64,000 nucleotides of DNA from Thalassospiraceae bacterium LMO-SO8. GTDB taxonomy: Bacteria > Pseudomonadota > Alphaproteobacteria > Rhodospirillales > Casp-alpha2. The stretch spans positions 3,902,001 to 3,966,000 of the forward strand of contig CP134226.1 in NCBI GenBank assembly GCA_031655335.1, read 5' to 3'. The notes under the pieces are model-generated. The model was not told the origin of the DNA. It worked only from the letters and a program-made list of their open reading frames with translations, and made no database searches. Shown here piece after piece: positions 33,750 through 43,147 of this stretch (position 1 is its first letter; each line of letters starts with the position of its first letter). The translations under genes and the position numbers were made by a program.

Positions 33750-34862
33750 ATGAACTCGCTGACGCGATACATATTGCACCAACTTGTGGTTGGCATGATC
33801 CTGGTGACGACGGGTCTGACCTGCATCATCTGGCTCACCCAGTCCCTGCGATTTGTCGAGATGATTGTCAACCGGGGGTTGAGTGCGGGAACATTCTTCT
33901 ATCTTTCCGGGCTCTTGCTGCCCAACTTCCTGATTGTCATCCTGCCGATCGCGCTGTTCACCGTGGTCGTGTTCATCTATGCCAAGCTGATTACGGACCG
34001 CGAACTTGTGGTCATGCGGGCGGCAGGTCTCAGCCAGTTCGCCCTCGCCAAGCCGGCGCTGATCCTGGCCGCCGTCATTGTCGTTCTGTCCTACACCCTA
34101 CACCTGAAGCTGGTTCCGGATTCCTATCGGGCATTCCGCGATTTGCAATGGGACATCCGCAACAGCGTCTCCCATGTCCTGTTGAAGGAAGGCGAATTCA
34201 ACAACGTCGGCCGGACCACGACGGTTTATGTGCGCGCCCGCACGCCCGATGGGCAACTGCACGGCATCCTGGTTCACGACACCCGCGACAAGACCAAACC
34301 GTTCACCCTGATGGCCGACCGCGGCGCCATGATCGACACCCCGACGGGTCCCCGCGTTGTCATGTTCAAGGGCAACCGGCAGGAAGTCGACAAGGCCACC
34401 AACAAGCTATCGATCCTGTATTTCGATCGATGGGTCTACAATCTGGCGGTTGGCGGGCCCCAGGGCGCGCGATGGCGCGAACCCCGGGAACGCACGCTTG
34501 ATGAACTTTTCGACACCCCAAACCAGACCCATCTGATCGGCCAGAAGAACGTCGGAAAATTCATCGTCGAGGCCCATCGGCGGCTGATTGCCCCCATGCT
34601 CTGTCTGACTTTCGCGGTGATTGGCCTGAGCTGCCTCCTGACCGGCAATTTCGGCCGCCGAACCCAGACCACCCGTGTCCTCGCCGCCGTCGGCGGCATG
34701 GTCGTTCTACAGGCCGTCATCCTGGGCGTGGAGAACATGGTCGCCAAGAACCTGGAACTGATGCCGCTGCTTTATGCCGTCGTTCTGGTTCCCATCCCAT
34801 TGGCCTGGCTGGTCATGGTCCGCCCACCGTCGGCGGCGCCGGCCGTGGCCAAGACGGCCTGA
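33750..34862 (+). CDS. lptF: LPS export ABC transporter permease LptF
   Basis: LptF is one of two membrane subunits of the LptB2FG complex that extracts lipopolysaccharide from the inner membrane and passes it to LptC/LptA. The protein has 370 residues, with three membrane segments near the N terminus, a periplasmic beta-jellyroll domain (about 125-275), and three at the C terminus. Recognisable parts are TGLTCIIWLTQSLRF, ITDRELVVMRAAGLSQFAL and RLIAPMLCLTFAVIGL. lptG follows after 16 bases, then lptD. lptB, lptA and lptC are not in the window, as is usual in alphaproteobacteria. Confidence 0.95.
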   Translation: MNSLTRYILHQLVVGMILVTTGLTCIIWLTQSLRFVEMIVNRGLSAGTFFYLSGLLLPNFLIVILPIALFTVVVFIYAKLITDRELVVMRAAGLSQFALAKPALILAAVIVVLSYTLHLKLVPDSYRAFRDLQWDIRNSVSHVLLKEGEFNNVGRTTTVYVRARTPDGQLHGILVHDTRDKTKPFTLMADRGAMIDTPTGPRVVMFKGNRQEVDKATNKLSILYFDRWVYNLAVGGPQGARWREPRERTLDELFDTPNQTHLIGQKNVGKFIVEAHRRLIAPMLCLTFAVIGLSCLLTGNFGRRTQTTRVLAAVGGMVVLQAVILGVENMVAKNLELMPLLYAVVLVPIPLAWLVMVRPPSAAPAVAKTA

Positions 34863-34878
34863 GGAGGGGGAGAACGGC

Positions 34879-35979
34879 ATGCGGTTGTCTGCGATCCTTT
34901 CCGTCTATATCGGGCGCCATTTTCTGATCAGCTTTCTTGGCATCTTCTGCCTGTTCCTGATGTTGATCCTGTTATTCGATTCCGTCGAATTGCTGCGGCG
35001 CACGGCCCAGCACGATGCCGTGACCTTCGCGATGGTCATGGAGATGTCCCTTCTCAAGCTTCCTTTCATGGGACAGAAAACCTTCCCCTTCGCCATTCTG
35101 TTCGGCGGCATGGCGGCCTTTTGGCGGTTGACGCGGACCAACGAACTGGTGGTGACCCGGGCGACGGGAATTTCCGCCTGGCAGTTCATGCTGCCGGTTC
35201 TGTTTCTTGCCTTCCTGCTGGGCCTTCTGCAAATCACGGTCATCAATCCCTTGTCGTCGTCCATGCTGGCCCGCTACGAACGGCTGGAGGCGACCCGCAT
35301 CGAAGGGCACACCAGTTTCCTGTCGATTTCCAATTCGGGTCTGTGGCTGCGCCAGGCCGATGACAAAGGTCAAAGCGTCGTTCACGCGGAACGCGTCCTG
35401 CAACAGAAAAGCGAGGTCGAACTGCGCGACGTCCTGGTCTTCCTATATGAAGGCAAGGACACGTTCCGTCAGCGGATCGACGCGCAATCCGCCCGCCTGG
35501 AGGACGGCTTCTGGCACCTCAAGGAAGCCTGGCTGTTCGAACCCGAGGCCCCCGCCCGGTTCGAGAAGGATTACTGGTTGCCGACGGACCTTACCGTCAA
35601 CCGCATCCAGGACAATTTCGCGCCGCCGGAAACCATGTCCTTCTGGGACCTGCCACACTTCATCAACACGTTGGAGACCGCCGGGTTTTCGGCCGTCCGC
35701 CATCGCCTGTACTGGCACACGCTTTTGTCGGCGCCGCTTCTGATGTGCGCCATGGTGCTGATCGCCGCGACCTTTACCCTGCGCCAGACCCGGCGCGGCG
35801 GCACGACATACATCGTTTCGGGCGGCGTGCTGACCGGGTTTGTCCTCTATTTCTTTTCCGACATCGTTTTCGCCCTTGGCCTGTCGGACAGCATTCCCGT
35901 GCTGCTCGCGGCGTGGACCCCGTCAGGCGTCGCGACCATGCTGGGCGCCGCGATGCTGTTGCATCTGGAAGACGGCTGA
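34879..35979 (+). CDS. lptG: LPS export ABC transporter permease LptG
   Basis: LptG is the second permease of the LPS exporter and pairs with LptF. The protein has 366 residues with the same layout: three N-terminal membrane segments, a periplasmic domain from about 100 to 265, three C-terminal segments. The start at 34879 is set by GAGGAGGGGGAG just upstream and by the conserved opening MRLSAILSVYIGRHFLISFL. TRTNELVVTRATGISAWQFM is the coupling-helix region that contacts LptB. LptD begins five bases after its stop. Confidence 0.95.
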   Translation: MRLSAILSVYIGRHFLISFLGIFCLFLMLILLFDSVELLRRTAQHDAVTFAMVMEMSLLKLPFMGQKTFPFAILFGGMAAFWRLTRTNELVVTRATGISAWQFMLPVLFLAFLLGLLQITVINPLSSSMLARYERLEATRIEGHTSFLSISNSGLWLRQADDKGQSVVHAERVLQQKSEVELRDVLVFLYEGKDTFRQRIDAQSARLEDGFWHLKEAWLFEPEAPARFEKDYWLPTDLTVNRIQDNFAPPETMSFWDLPHFINTLETAGFSAVRHRLYWHTLLSAPLLMCAMVLIAATFTLRQTRRGGTTYIVSGGVLTGFVLYFFSDIVFALGLSDSIPVLLAAWTPSGVATMLGAAMLLHLEDG

Positions 35980-35984
35980 ACGCC

Positions 35985-38297
35985 ATGCAGAACCGTCGGC
36001 AAAGAATTTTCAGCCTGTTGACCGCGCCGCTTCTGGCGACCGTTCTGGCGGCGCCGGCGCAGGCCGGCCTGACCGGCGCGACCGCCGAACGGCCGCTCGG
36101 CATTCTGTTTCAGACATCTCCGCGGCCTTCCGCGGCCTCTGCCGATGCCCCTCTTACGCGCCCGGGCATCCCCACCCCCATCGCCGAGCCCGTCCGGCCA
36201 ACGCTGCCCCGCGCGACCCAGGGCCCGCGCGGCGAACTGCCTGCATCGACCGAGGGACAACCGGAAGTCCCGGTCAACCTGCTGGCCGATGAAATGAGCT
36301 TCGATCAGGAAAATGGCTTGGTGTCGGCCTACGGCAACGTGGAAATCACCCACGGCGACCGCACGATGCTGGCCGACAAGGTGACCTACAATCAAAATAC
36401 CGACATCGTGCAGGCGGCCGGAAACATCACCATTCTGGAACCGTCCGGCGAAACCCTGTTCGCCGACCAGATCACCATCACCGGCGACCTGAAGGACGGC
36501 CTTGTCCGCAACATCGGCCTCATTCTCACCGACCGCTCCCGTCTCGCGGCGGAGGGCGCCAAGCGCTCCGGCGCCGTCGTCACCGAATTACGCAAAGGGG
36601 TCTATACGCCCTGCGCGCAATGCGCCGAAGACCCCGACGCGCCGCCGCTCTGGCAGATCAAGGCCGTCCGCGTCATTCACGACAAGCGCAGCAAGACGAT
36701 CGAATACCGGGATGCCTGGCTCGAAATTTACGGTTACCCGGTCCTCTATACGCCCTATTTCATCCACCCCGATCCCAGCATCCGGCGCAAGGCGGGGTTC
36801 CTGGCCCCCGGGTTTGGCGGATCGTCCGACCTCGGGTTCGTGACACGGCTGCCCTATTTTTATCCCTTCGACGAATCGTCCGACGTCACCGCGACACCGG
36901 CATTTTCCGAATCCGAGGGGCTCCAACTGACGCTCGATTACCGCAAGCGGTTCATGAACGGCAAGCTCGACACCGAGGTCAGCGGCATCAACGATTCCGA
37001 AGGCGATTTCCGCGGCCACGTGTTCTCAGAAGGCATTTGGGACATAAACAAAACTTGGCGCGCCGGTTTCGACATCAACCGGGCCACCGATGACACCTAC
37101 CTGCGCCGGTTCGGCTTCGACAGCCAGCCCGTGCTGGAAAGCCGGATCTTCGCCGAAGGGTTCCGCGGCCGCAACTATCTTGCGGTGAATGCCTATTCCT
37201 TCCAAGACCAGCGCGCCGAGGCGGATTCCATCGACAGCCCCCTGGTCCTGCCCTTGGTCGAATTCAGCCACGTCGGTGAGCCCGACCGCTTCGGCGGCAA
37301 CTTCAACGTCGATGCCAGCCTGCTCGCCGTGTCGCGCGACGAAAGCGGCAACGACACCCGGCGCCTATCGATCCGCCCTTCGTGGAACCGGCGGTTTTCC
37401 GATTCCATCGGCAACCTGTTCAACTTCTCCACCGGAATATGGGCCGACGCCTATCACGTCAACAACGTGAGCCGCGCGAACGACACCGATTTCACGGGCA
37501 TGACCGGCCGCATCTATCCTTATGCATCCCTCGACTGGCGGTTCCCGCTGATCAGCCAGTTGGGCAAGGCCAGCCAGACGCTTGAGCCCATCATCAACGT
37601 CATCACCAGCCCAAATGGCGGAAACCCGGCGGAAATCCCGAACGAGGACAGCCAGGAATTCGAATTCGACGACACCAACCTGTTCGACGTGAACCGCTTC
37701 GGCGGCATCGACCGGGTCGAAGGCGGCACCCGCGTCAATTACGGCCTGAAATGGGGGCTATACGGGCCGACGGGCCTCGGTCTTTCCCTCCTCGTGGGCC
37801 AGACGTACCGATTCCATACCGACGACACGTTCTCCGAAGGCAGCGGCCTGGAAGACGACCTGTCGGACATCGTCGCCACCGCCCGCATAAATCCTTCGAG
37901 CTATCTTGATCTCGCCTACCGCACGCAGATCGCCAAGGACGGATTTTCCGCCCGGCGCCATCAGGTGCAAGCCAGCGCCGGTGTCCCGTTGCTACGCGGG
38001 TCTGTCGGCTATATCTTCTTTGAAGAGCCGGCGGACAGTGAGTTCACGGGCCGTGAGGAACTGTCGTTCTCCGCATCCTCGCAAGTGTCGCGGGACTGGC
38101 GCATCAACTTCAGCGCCGTCCGTGACTTGGCCGCCAATGAAATGCGCTCAATCGTCAGCGACTTGGTGTTCGAAAACGAGTGCCTGATCGTCACGACCCG
38201 CCTGTCGCGGACATTCTACGAGGACAGAGATCTGCAACCAACAGACGCCTTTACCATCAACCTGCTGTTAAAGACCCTTGGACAGATCACCTTCTAA
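35985..38297 (+). CDS. lptD: LPS assembly outer membrane protein LptD
   Basis: LptD is the outer-membrane beta-barrel that inserts lipopolysaccharide into the outer leaflet, plugged by LptE. The protein has 770 residues. The signal peptide ends at APAQA near residue 25. A Pro-rich linker follows, then an OstA-type beta-jellyroll (about 95-230; VNLLADEMSFDQENGLVSAY and VEITHGDRTMLADKVTYNQN), and a C-terminal barrel. Cysteines in YTPCAQC and in ENECLIV near the end are placed for disulfides. The start at 35985 gives the signal peptide; the open frame to 35745 is a continuation within lptG. surA starts one base after the stop. Confidence 0.95.
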   Translation: MQNRRQRIFSLLTAPLLATVLAAPAQAGLTGATAERPLGILFQTSPRPSAASADAPLTRPGIPTPIAEPVRPTLPRATQGPRGELPASTEGQPEVPVNLLADEMSFDQENGLVSAYGNVEITHGDRTMLADKVTYNQNTDIVQAAGNITILEPSGETLFADQITITGDLKDGLVRNIGLILTDRSRLAAEGAKRSGAVVTELRKGVYTPCAQCAEDPDAPPLWQIKAVRVIHDKRSKTIEYRDAWLEIYGYPVLYTPYFIHPDPSIRRKAGFLAPGFGGSSDLGFVTRLPYFYPFDESSDVTATPAFSESEGLQLTLDYRKRFMNGKLDTEVSGINDSEGDFRGHVFSEGIWDINKTWRAGFDINRATDDTYLRRFGFDSQPVLESRIFAEGFRGRNYLAVNAYSFQDQRAEADSIDSPLVLPLVEFSHVGEPDRFGGNFNVDASLLAVSRDESGNDTRRLSIRPSWNRRFSDSIGNLFNFSTGIWADAYHVNNVSRANDTDFTGMTGRIYPYASLDWRFPLISQLGKASQTLEPIINVITSPNGGNPAEIPNEDSQEFEFDDTNLFDVNRFGGIDRVEGGTRVNYGLKWGLYGPTGLGLSLLVGQTYRFHTDDTFSEGSGLEDDLSDIVATARINPSSYLDLAYRTQIAKDGFSARRHQVQASAGVPLLRGSVGYIFFEEPADSEFTGREELSFSASSQVSRDWRINFSAVRDLAANEMRSIVSDLVFENECLIVTTRLSRTFYEDRDLQPTDAFTINLLLKTLGQITF

Positions 38298-38298
38298 A

Positions 38299-39618
38299 AT
38301 GCGATTACCGCAGATCATGATTGCTTCCGCCGGACTCCGCGCCGCCTCATTCCTCCTGGTCGCCCGATTTGCCGCCCTCCTGGTATTGGCGGTTACCGTC
38401 GGCTTGTCGGCGCCGGCCCAGGCACAACGCATGGGCATTGTCGCCACGGTGAACAACGTGCCGATCTCGGAATACGATCTTCACGCACGCCTGAAGCTCG
38501 TCATCGCCATATCCGGTCTGCCTGCCACCCGCGAAACGGCGCAACAATTGGCACCCAAAATCGTCGATACCTTGATCGACGAGGAACTGAAACGCCAGGA
38601 AGCAAAGAACCTCGGCATCGAGATCACCGACAAGGCCGTCGAAACCGCCGTCCAAAGGTTCGAGAAAGCCCGCGGCATGCCCGCGAACGGCATGCTCAAC
38701 CTTTTGGAAAGCCTGGGCCTTTCGAAGGACGTTCTGTACCAGCAGATCCGCGCCGACCTGGCGTGGAACGATGCTCTCCGGTTGCGGTTCCGCGCTTTGA
38801 CCCAGATCGCCGACGAGGAGGTGGACGAAGAAATCGCCCGCCTTGAAGCCGAAAAGGGTAAGCCCGTGGCCCTGTTGTCGGAAATCTTCCTGCCCGTGGA
38901 CGAACAGCCCAAGAACGAAGAGGTGCGGGCCGTCGCCGAAAGAATTCTGGGTGAACTGAAGGGCGGCACGCCGTTCCAGGCAATGGCCACGACCTTTTCG
39001 CAGAGCCCGACCGCCGCCGTCGGCGGCGACCTGGGCTGGATCTCCCTGAATTCGCTGGCGCCGGAAGTCTCGCGCGCCCTTTCTTCCGTTAAGACCGGGG
39101 ATTTTTCTCCGCCCATCCGCACCGCCGCCGGTTGGGTAATCTATTGGCTGCGGGATCAGCGCGTATCCCAGGGCGCCGCCGGTCCCACTGTCGATCCCAA
39201 CATCGTGCTGCAACAACTGATGATCCCGGTCTCGGACACCGGCCCGGCCAGCGAGTTGGAAGGAAAGCGCGACCTTACGAAACGTTTGCGCCTGCGCGCC
39301 GACAATTGCGCCACCATGGCCGCGATGCCGAAAACGGTCGCCGGCGGACTGACCTCTGACACTCTGCGTCTCCGCACCAGCCAATTGTCGCCCCTGGTGC
39401 GGGACGCCATCAAGGACCTTCCCGACGGCAAGCCCAGCGAGGTCATCAAAGTCCCCGGGGCGTTCATGTTGTTCATGGTCTGCGAACGCATCTCGGAAAA
39501 CGCCCAGGCGCAATTGCGGGCTCAGGTCCGCAATCGCTTGGTCAACGACCGGCTGGACCTGGCCGCGCGGCAGTTCCTGCGCGACCTTCGGCGAAACGCC
39601 TTCATCGAACGGCGATAG
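38299..39618 (+). CDS. surA: Periplasmic chaperone/peptidyl-prolyl isomerase SurA
   Basis: SurA escorts unfolded outer-membrane proteins, LptD among them, across the periplasm. The protein has 439 residues with a signal peptide ending near APAQAQ (about 42). The N-terminal SurA domain starts GIVATVNNVPISEYDLHARL, followed by a parvulin PPIase domain (about 195-295; LSEIFLPVDEQPKNEEV and GGDLGWISLNSLAPEVSRAL) and a degenerate C-terminal region. Only one clear PPIase domain is seen, as in many alphaproteobacteria. The ATG at 38299 is one base after the lptD stop, supporting coupling. Confidence 0.92.
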   Translation: MRLPQIMIASAGLRAASFLLVARFAALLVLAVTVGLSAPAQAQRMGIVATVNNVPISEYDLHARLKLVIAISGLPATRETAQQLAPKIVDTLIDEELKRQEAKNLGIEITDKAVETAVQRFEKARGMPANGMLNLLESLGLSKDVLYQQIRADLAWNDALRLRFRALTQIADEEVDEEIARLEAEKGKPVALLSEIFLPVDEQPKNEEVRAVAERILGELKGGTPFQAMATTFSQSPTAAVGGDLGWISLNSLAPEVSRALSSVKTGDFSPPIRTAAGWVIYWLRDQRVSQGAAGPTVDPNIVLQQLMIPVSDTGPASELEGKRDLTKRLRLRADNCATMAAMPKTVAGGLTSDTLRLRTSQLSPLVRDAIKDLPDGKPSEVIKVPGAFMLFMVCERISENAQAQLRAQVRNRLVNDRLDLAARQFLRDLRRNAFIERR

Positions 39619-39620
39619 AC

Positions 39621-40640
39621 GTGGCCACGACCGCGGCGACCGCTCCTCGACCGCTCGCCCTGACCATGGGCGAACCCGCCGGGGTCGGCGGGGAACTGAC
39701 CTTGCGTGCCTGGGCCTCGGCGCGCGGTCGCACCGGCCCGTTCTTCACGATCGACGACCCGGATCGCCTGCGGACCCTTGCCGATCTTCTGGGGATCATG
39801 ATTCCGGTTGAGGAAATCTCTGACCCGGGCGAGGCCGTGGCCCTGTTCGACCGCGCCCTGCCCGTCCTGGCGGAACGCCTGCCGGCCCCCGTCACCCCCG
39901 GCACGCCCGATCCTGCCAATGCGGGCGCCGTGGTCCGCGCCATCGAGCGCGCCGTGCATCTGTCGCTCGACGGTGCCGCCGCGGGCCTTGTCACCAATCC
40001 GATCCAGAAATCCGTGCTCTACGCCGCCGGGTTCAAGCATCCGGGACATACGGAATATATCGCCGAACTTTGCGGCGGGGACGAGCCGGTGATGATGCTT
40101 GCCTGCGACGCGCTACGCGCGGTGCCGGTGACCGTTCACATCAGCCTGCGCGACGCGGTCGCGGGCCTTACCACCCAGGCCATCGTCGCCAAGGGCCGCA
40201 TCACGGCGGCGGCGCTCAAACACGACTTTGGCATCGACAACCCACGATTGGCCATCGCCGGCCTGAACCCCCACGGCGGCGAGGACGGGGCGCTGGGCAC
40301 CGAGGACCGCGACATCGTGGCCCCGGCCGTGGCATTGCTCCGTGCCGAGGGCATTGACGCAACCGGCCCGGCCCCGCCGGACACTCTGTTCAGCCCCCGT
40401 GCGCGGCAACGTTATGACGCCGCCATTTGCATGTATCACGACCAGGCGCTGATCCCGGTCAAGGCGCTGGATTTCGACGGCGGCGTCAATGTGACCCTGG
40501 GCCTGCCCATCGTGCGCACCTCGCCCGACCACGGCACGGCGCTGGATATCGCGGGCACCGGCCAAGCCAGCGAACAAAGTCTGGTCGCCGCCATGATGAC
40601 CGCTCGGCTGATCGCCGCCAACCGGGCGCGGGGCGGCTGA
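39621..40640 (+). CDS. pdxA: 4-hydroxythreonine-4-phosphate dehydrogenase PdxA
   Basis: PdxA oxidises 4-phosphohydroxy-L-threonine with NAD in pyridoxal phosphate synthesis. The protein has 339 residues from a GTG at 39621, two bases after the surA stop. The opening PLALTMGEPAGVGGELTLRA, LVTNPIQKSVLYAAGFKHPGH (with metal-site His), RITAAALKHDFGIDNPRLAI and AICMYHDQALIPVKAL are characteristic and include the zinc histidines. TSPDHGTALDIAGTG completes the active site. It is part of the lptFGD-surA-pdxA-rsmA operon, an order shared with many proteobacteria. Confidence 0.95.
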   Translation: MATTAATAPRPLALTMGEPAGVGGELTLRAWASARGRTGPFFTIDDPDRLRTLADLLGIMIPVEEISDPGEAVALFDRALPVLAERLPAPVTPGTPDPANAGAVVRAIERAVHLSLDGAAAGLVTNPIQKSVLYAAGFKHPGHTEYIAELCGGDEPVMMLACDALRAVPVTVHISLRDAVAGLTTQAIVAKGRITAAALKHDFGIDNPRLAIAGLNPHGGEDGALGTEDRDIVAPAVALLRAEGIDATGPAPPDTLFSPRARQRYDAAICMYHDQALIPVKALDFDGGVNVTLGLPIVRTSPDHGTALDIAGTGQASEQSLVAAMMTARLIAANRARGG

Positions 40641-40647
40641 CCTCGCC

Positions 40648-41487
40648 ATGGGCACCCCGCCGAACGCGCCACCGAACCTGCCGCCGCTGCGCGACGTCAT
40701 CCGCGATTTCGGCTTAGGCGCGCGCAAATCCCTAGGCCAGCATTTCCTGTTGGACAGCAACCTGACCGGGCGCATCGCCCGCGCGGCGGACCCGCTCTGC
40801 GGCGTCAACGTGATCGAGATCGGCCCCGGGCCCGGCGGCCTGACCCGGGCCCTGTTGGCAAGCGACGCCGACGCCGTCTGGGCCGTCGAGAAGGACCGCC
40901 GCTGCGTCGCCGCCCTACAGGTCCTACAGGACGCCTATCCGGGCCGCCTGCGTATCCTGGAGGCCGATGCCCTGGAAACGGACCTGACCGCCCTCACCCC
41001 CGCCCCACGCGCCATCGTCGCCAACCTGCCCTACAACATCTCGACGGTGTTGCTGCTGCAATGGCTGCGCCAGGCCGACCAGTTCACCCGCATGGTTCTG
41101 ATGTTCCAGAAAGAGGTCGCCGATCGCCTGACCGCCGCGCCGGGCAGCAAGGCTTACGGGCGACTGTCGGTCGTCACCCAATGGCGGGCCCAGGTGCGCC
41201 CGCTGTTCAACGTCTCCAAGGAAGCCTTCACGCCGCCGCCCAAGGTCGCCTCGACCGTGGTTGAAGTGATCCCGCGCGCGGCTCCCCTGGCGCCGGCGGT
41301 GATGACGGATTTGGAACAGGTGACCCAGGCGGCCTTCGGCCAGCGGCGCAAGATGCTGCGTTCCAGCCTGAAAGGCCTGGGGCTTGATCCGGCGCAGGTG
41401 GGGATCAACCCCGAAGCCCGGGCGGAAGACCTCACGGTGGCGGAATTTTGCGCCCTGGCGCGGCTGCTGGCGGAACGCAACGCCTAG
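40648..41487 (+). CDS. rsmA: 16S rRNA (adenine1518-N6/adenine1519-N6)-dimethyltransferase
   Basis: RsmA (KsgA) dimethylates two adjacent adenines in helix 45 of 16S rRNA with SAM, a late step of small-subunit assembly. The protein has 279 residues. The SAM-binding motif is VIEIGPGPGGLTRALL, preceded by LGQHFLLDSNL; the catalytic motif IV is NLPYNIST. It lies seven bases after pdxA and is the last gene of the lptFGD operon. Its stop overlaps the convergent gmk stop by four bases. Confidence 0.96.
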   Translation: MGTPPNAPPNLPPLRDVIRDFGLGARKSLGQHFLLDSNLTGRIARAADPLCGVNVIEIGPGPGGLTRALLASDADAVWAVEKDRRCVAALQVLQDAYPGRLRILEADALETDLTALTPAPRAIVANLPYNISTVLLLQWLRQADQFTRMVLMFQKEVADRLTAAPGSKAYGRLSVVTQWRAQVRPLFNVSKEAFTPPPKVASTVVEVIPRAAPLAPAVMTDLEQVTQAAFGQRRKMLRSSLKGLGLDPAQVGINPEARAEDLTVAEFCALARLLAERNA

Positions 41488-42116
41488 CCCGCGACGCCCA
41501 TTCCCTGCACGAAATCGAGCAGCCCCGTCCGACGGTCCTTCCTCAGACGCTCGGCCTTGAGGATCGCCTTCACGTTCTCGACGCTGGTATCCAGATCGTC
41601 GTTGATGACGATGTAGTCGTATTCCTCGTAATGGCTCATTTCCGACTTGGCGCGCGCCATGCGCCCGGCGACGACCTCGTCGGAATCCTGGCCGCGCCCC
41701 TTCAGGCGGCTTTCCAGTTCCGCGATGGACGGCGGCAGGATAAACACGCTGACCAGATGCTCGCGGGCGCTTTCCCTGAGCTTGCGCGTGCCCTGCCAGT
41801 CAACGTCGAACAGCACGTCCTGGCCCCGATCCAGGGCATCCCACACGGGTTTCTTCGGCGTGCCGTAGGAATTGTCGAACACCGTCGCGTGTTCCAGAAA
41901 CTCGTTGTTCGCAACCATCCGGGCAAAGGTTTCCTGGTCGTAGAAATAGTAGTCCTTGCCGTCGATCTCGCCGGGGCGCGGCGGACGCGTGGTCGCCGAC
42001 ACGGACATGACGATGCCCGTTTCCTCGGCCAGAAGCCGGCGCGAAATGCTGGTCTTGCCCGCCCCCGACGGCGACGACAGCACCAGCATCATGCCGCGGC
42101 GTGAAATCTCCACCAT
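41484..42116 (-). CDS. gmk: Guanylate kinase
   Basis: Gmk phosphorylates GMP to GDP with ATP. The protein has 210 residues, a usual length. The P-loop SSPSGAGKTS is at residues 14-23, then TRPPRPGEIDGKDYYF with GMP-binding residues and VLFDVDWQGTRKL. It follows yicC by 19 bases on the minus strand, a pairing found in many alphaproteobacteria. The N-terminal MVEISRRG extends slightly before the P-loop strand. It converges on rsmA. Confidence 0.96.
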   Translation of the reverse strand: MVEISRRGMMLVLSSPSGAGKTSISRRLLAEETGIVMSVSATTRPPRPGEIDGKDYYFYDQETFARMVANNEFLEHATVFDNSYGTPKKPVWDALDRGQDVLFDVDWQGTRKLRESAREHLVSVFILPPSIAELESRLKGRGQDSDEVVAGRMARAKSEMSHYEEYDYIVINDDLDTSVENVKAILKAERLRKDRRTGLLDFVQGMGVAG

Positions 42117-42135
42117 CCGTCCCGTCCCGCCTTGC

Positions 42136-43029
42136 CTATTCGATATTCTGGACCTGCTCGCGGAGCTGGTCGATCACGGTTTTCAGGTCGAGCCCCAGGG
42201 TCGTCAGATCGGTATCCGGCGATTTGGAGCACAGCGTATTGGCCTCGCGGTTGAATTCCTGACACAGAAAATCCAGGCGTCGGCCGACGGGGCCTTCGGT
42301 TTTGGCCAGCAGGTCCCGCGCCGCCTGGGTATGGGCGGCGAGACGGTCCAACTCCTCGCGGATGTCGGCCTTGGTCATCAGCATGGCCGCCTCCTGGGCC
42401 AGGCGTTCCTCGGGCATCGCCGCGTTGTCGGCGACCAAGCGCTGGATCTGGTCGTTGAGGCGCTGGCGGATGGCGTCGGGCTGGGCGCCCGCGACCTGGC
42501 CCGCGCGGGCCGTCAGGTCGGCGACCTGATCGATCTGCGCCGAAAGCACCGTAAGCAAGCGTGCCCCTTCCTCGTCGCGCATGGCGGCCAGACCTTTCAG
42601 CGCCTTGCCCAGGTCGGCCATCATGGCCTTGGCGATGATCTCGAAATCGTCCTCGGCCATCATCTCGTCGATGGGCTCGATCACGCCCCGCAGGCCCAGG
42701 ATGCCGTCGAGCGACGGCGGGCGCGCGTCCGGCACCTCGTCCTTCAGGCGCGCCATGCGGGCCGTGACCTGGGCCAGGAAATCGTCGTTGATGCGGTAAG
42801 CGCCGCCGCCCGTCTCGCGCCGGGTCGACAGGTTCACGGACACGCTGCCGCGTTTGAATTTTTCGTTTACCTTGGCCCGGACCAGGGGATCCAGGGCTTC
42901 GAACCCCGGCGGCGGGCGGAACCGCAGATCCAGGCCCTTGGCGTTGACGCTGCGCACTTCCCAGACCCAGACAAGGTCGTCCAGGCTGCCTTCGGCGCGG
43001 GCGAACCCGGTCATTGAGCTGATGGCCAA
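42136..43029 (-). CDS. yicC: YicC/YloC family endoribonuclease
   Basis: YicC-family proteins are hexameric endoribonucleases with roles in RNA decay. The protein has 297 residues. The N-terminal YicC domain opens MAISSMTGFARAEG, with VWEVRSVNAKGLDLRFR, and the C-terminal DUF1732 part contains LDFLCQEFNREANTLCSKS and LKTVIDQLREQVQNIE, all diagnostic. It begins the yicC-gmk pair. In other alphaproteobacteria mltG is usually its upstream neighbour, but here 7.1 kb of other genes lie between. Confidence 0.95.
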   Translation of the reverse strand: MAISSMTGFARAEGSLDDLVWVWEVRSVNAKGLDLRFRPPPGFEALDPLVRAKVNEKFKRGSVSVNLSTRRETGGGAYRINDDFLAQVTARMARLKDEVPDARPPSLDGILGLRGVIEPIDEMMAEDDFEIIAKAMMADLGKALKGLAAMRDEEGARLLTVLSAQIDQVADLTARAGQVAGAQPDAIRQRLNDQIQRLVADNAAMPEERLAQEAAMLMTKADIREELDRLAAHTQAARDLLAKTEGPVGRRLDFLCQEFNREANTLCSKSPDTDLTTLGLDLKTVIDQLREQVQNIE

Positions 43030-43147
43030 AGTGCTTTCCTTTTCGGTCGTATTGCCAAGGGTAATGCGAAACTTATACCGAGCGCATTCGCCGCCAACAA
43101 GCGGCGCAGGCTTCCCATGCCCCCCAACAGCCCCCTATAACCGATGC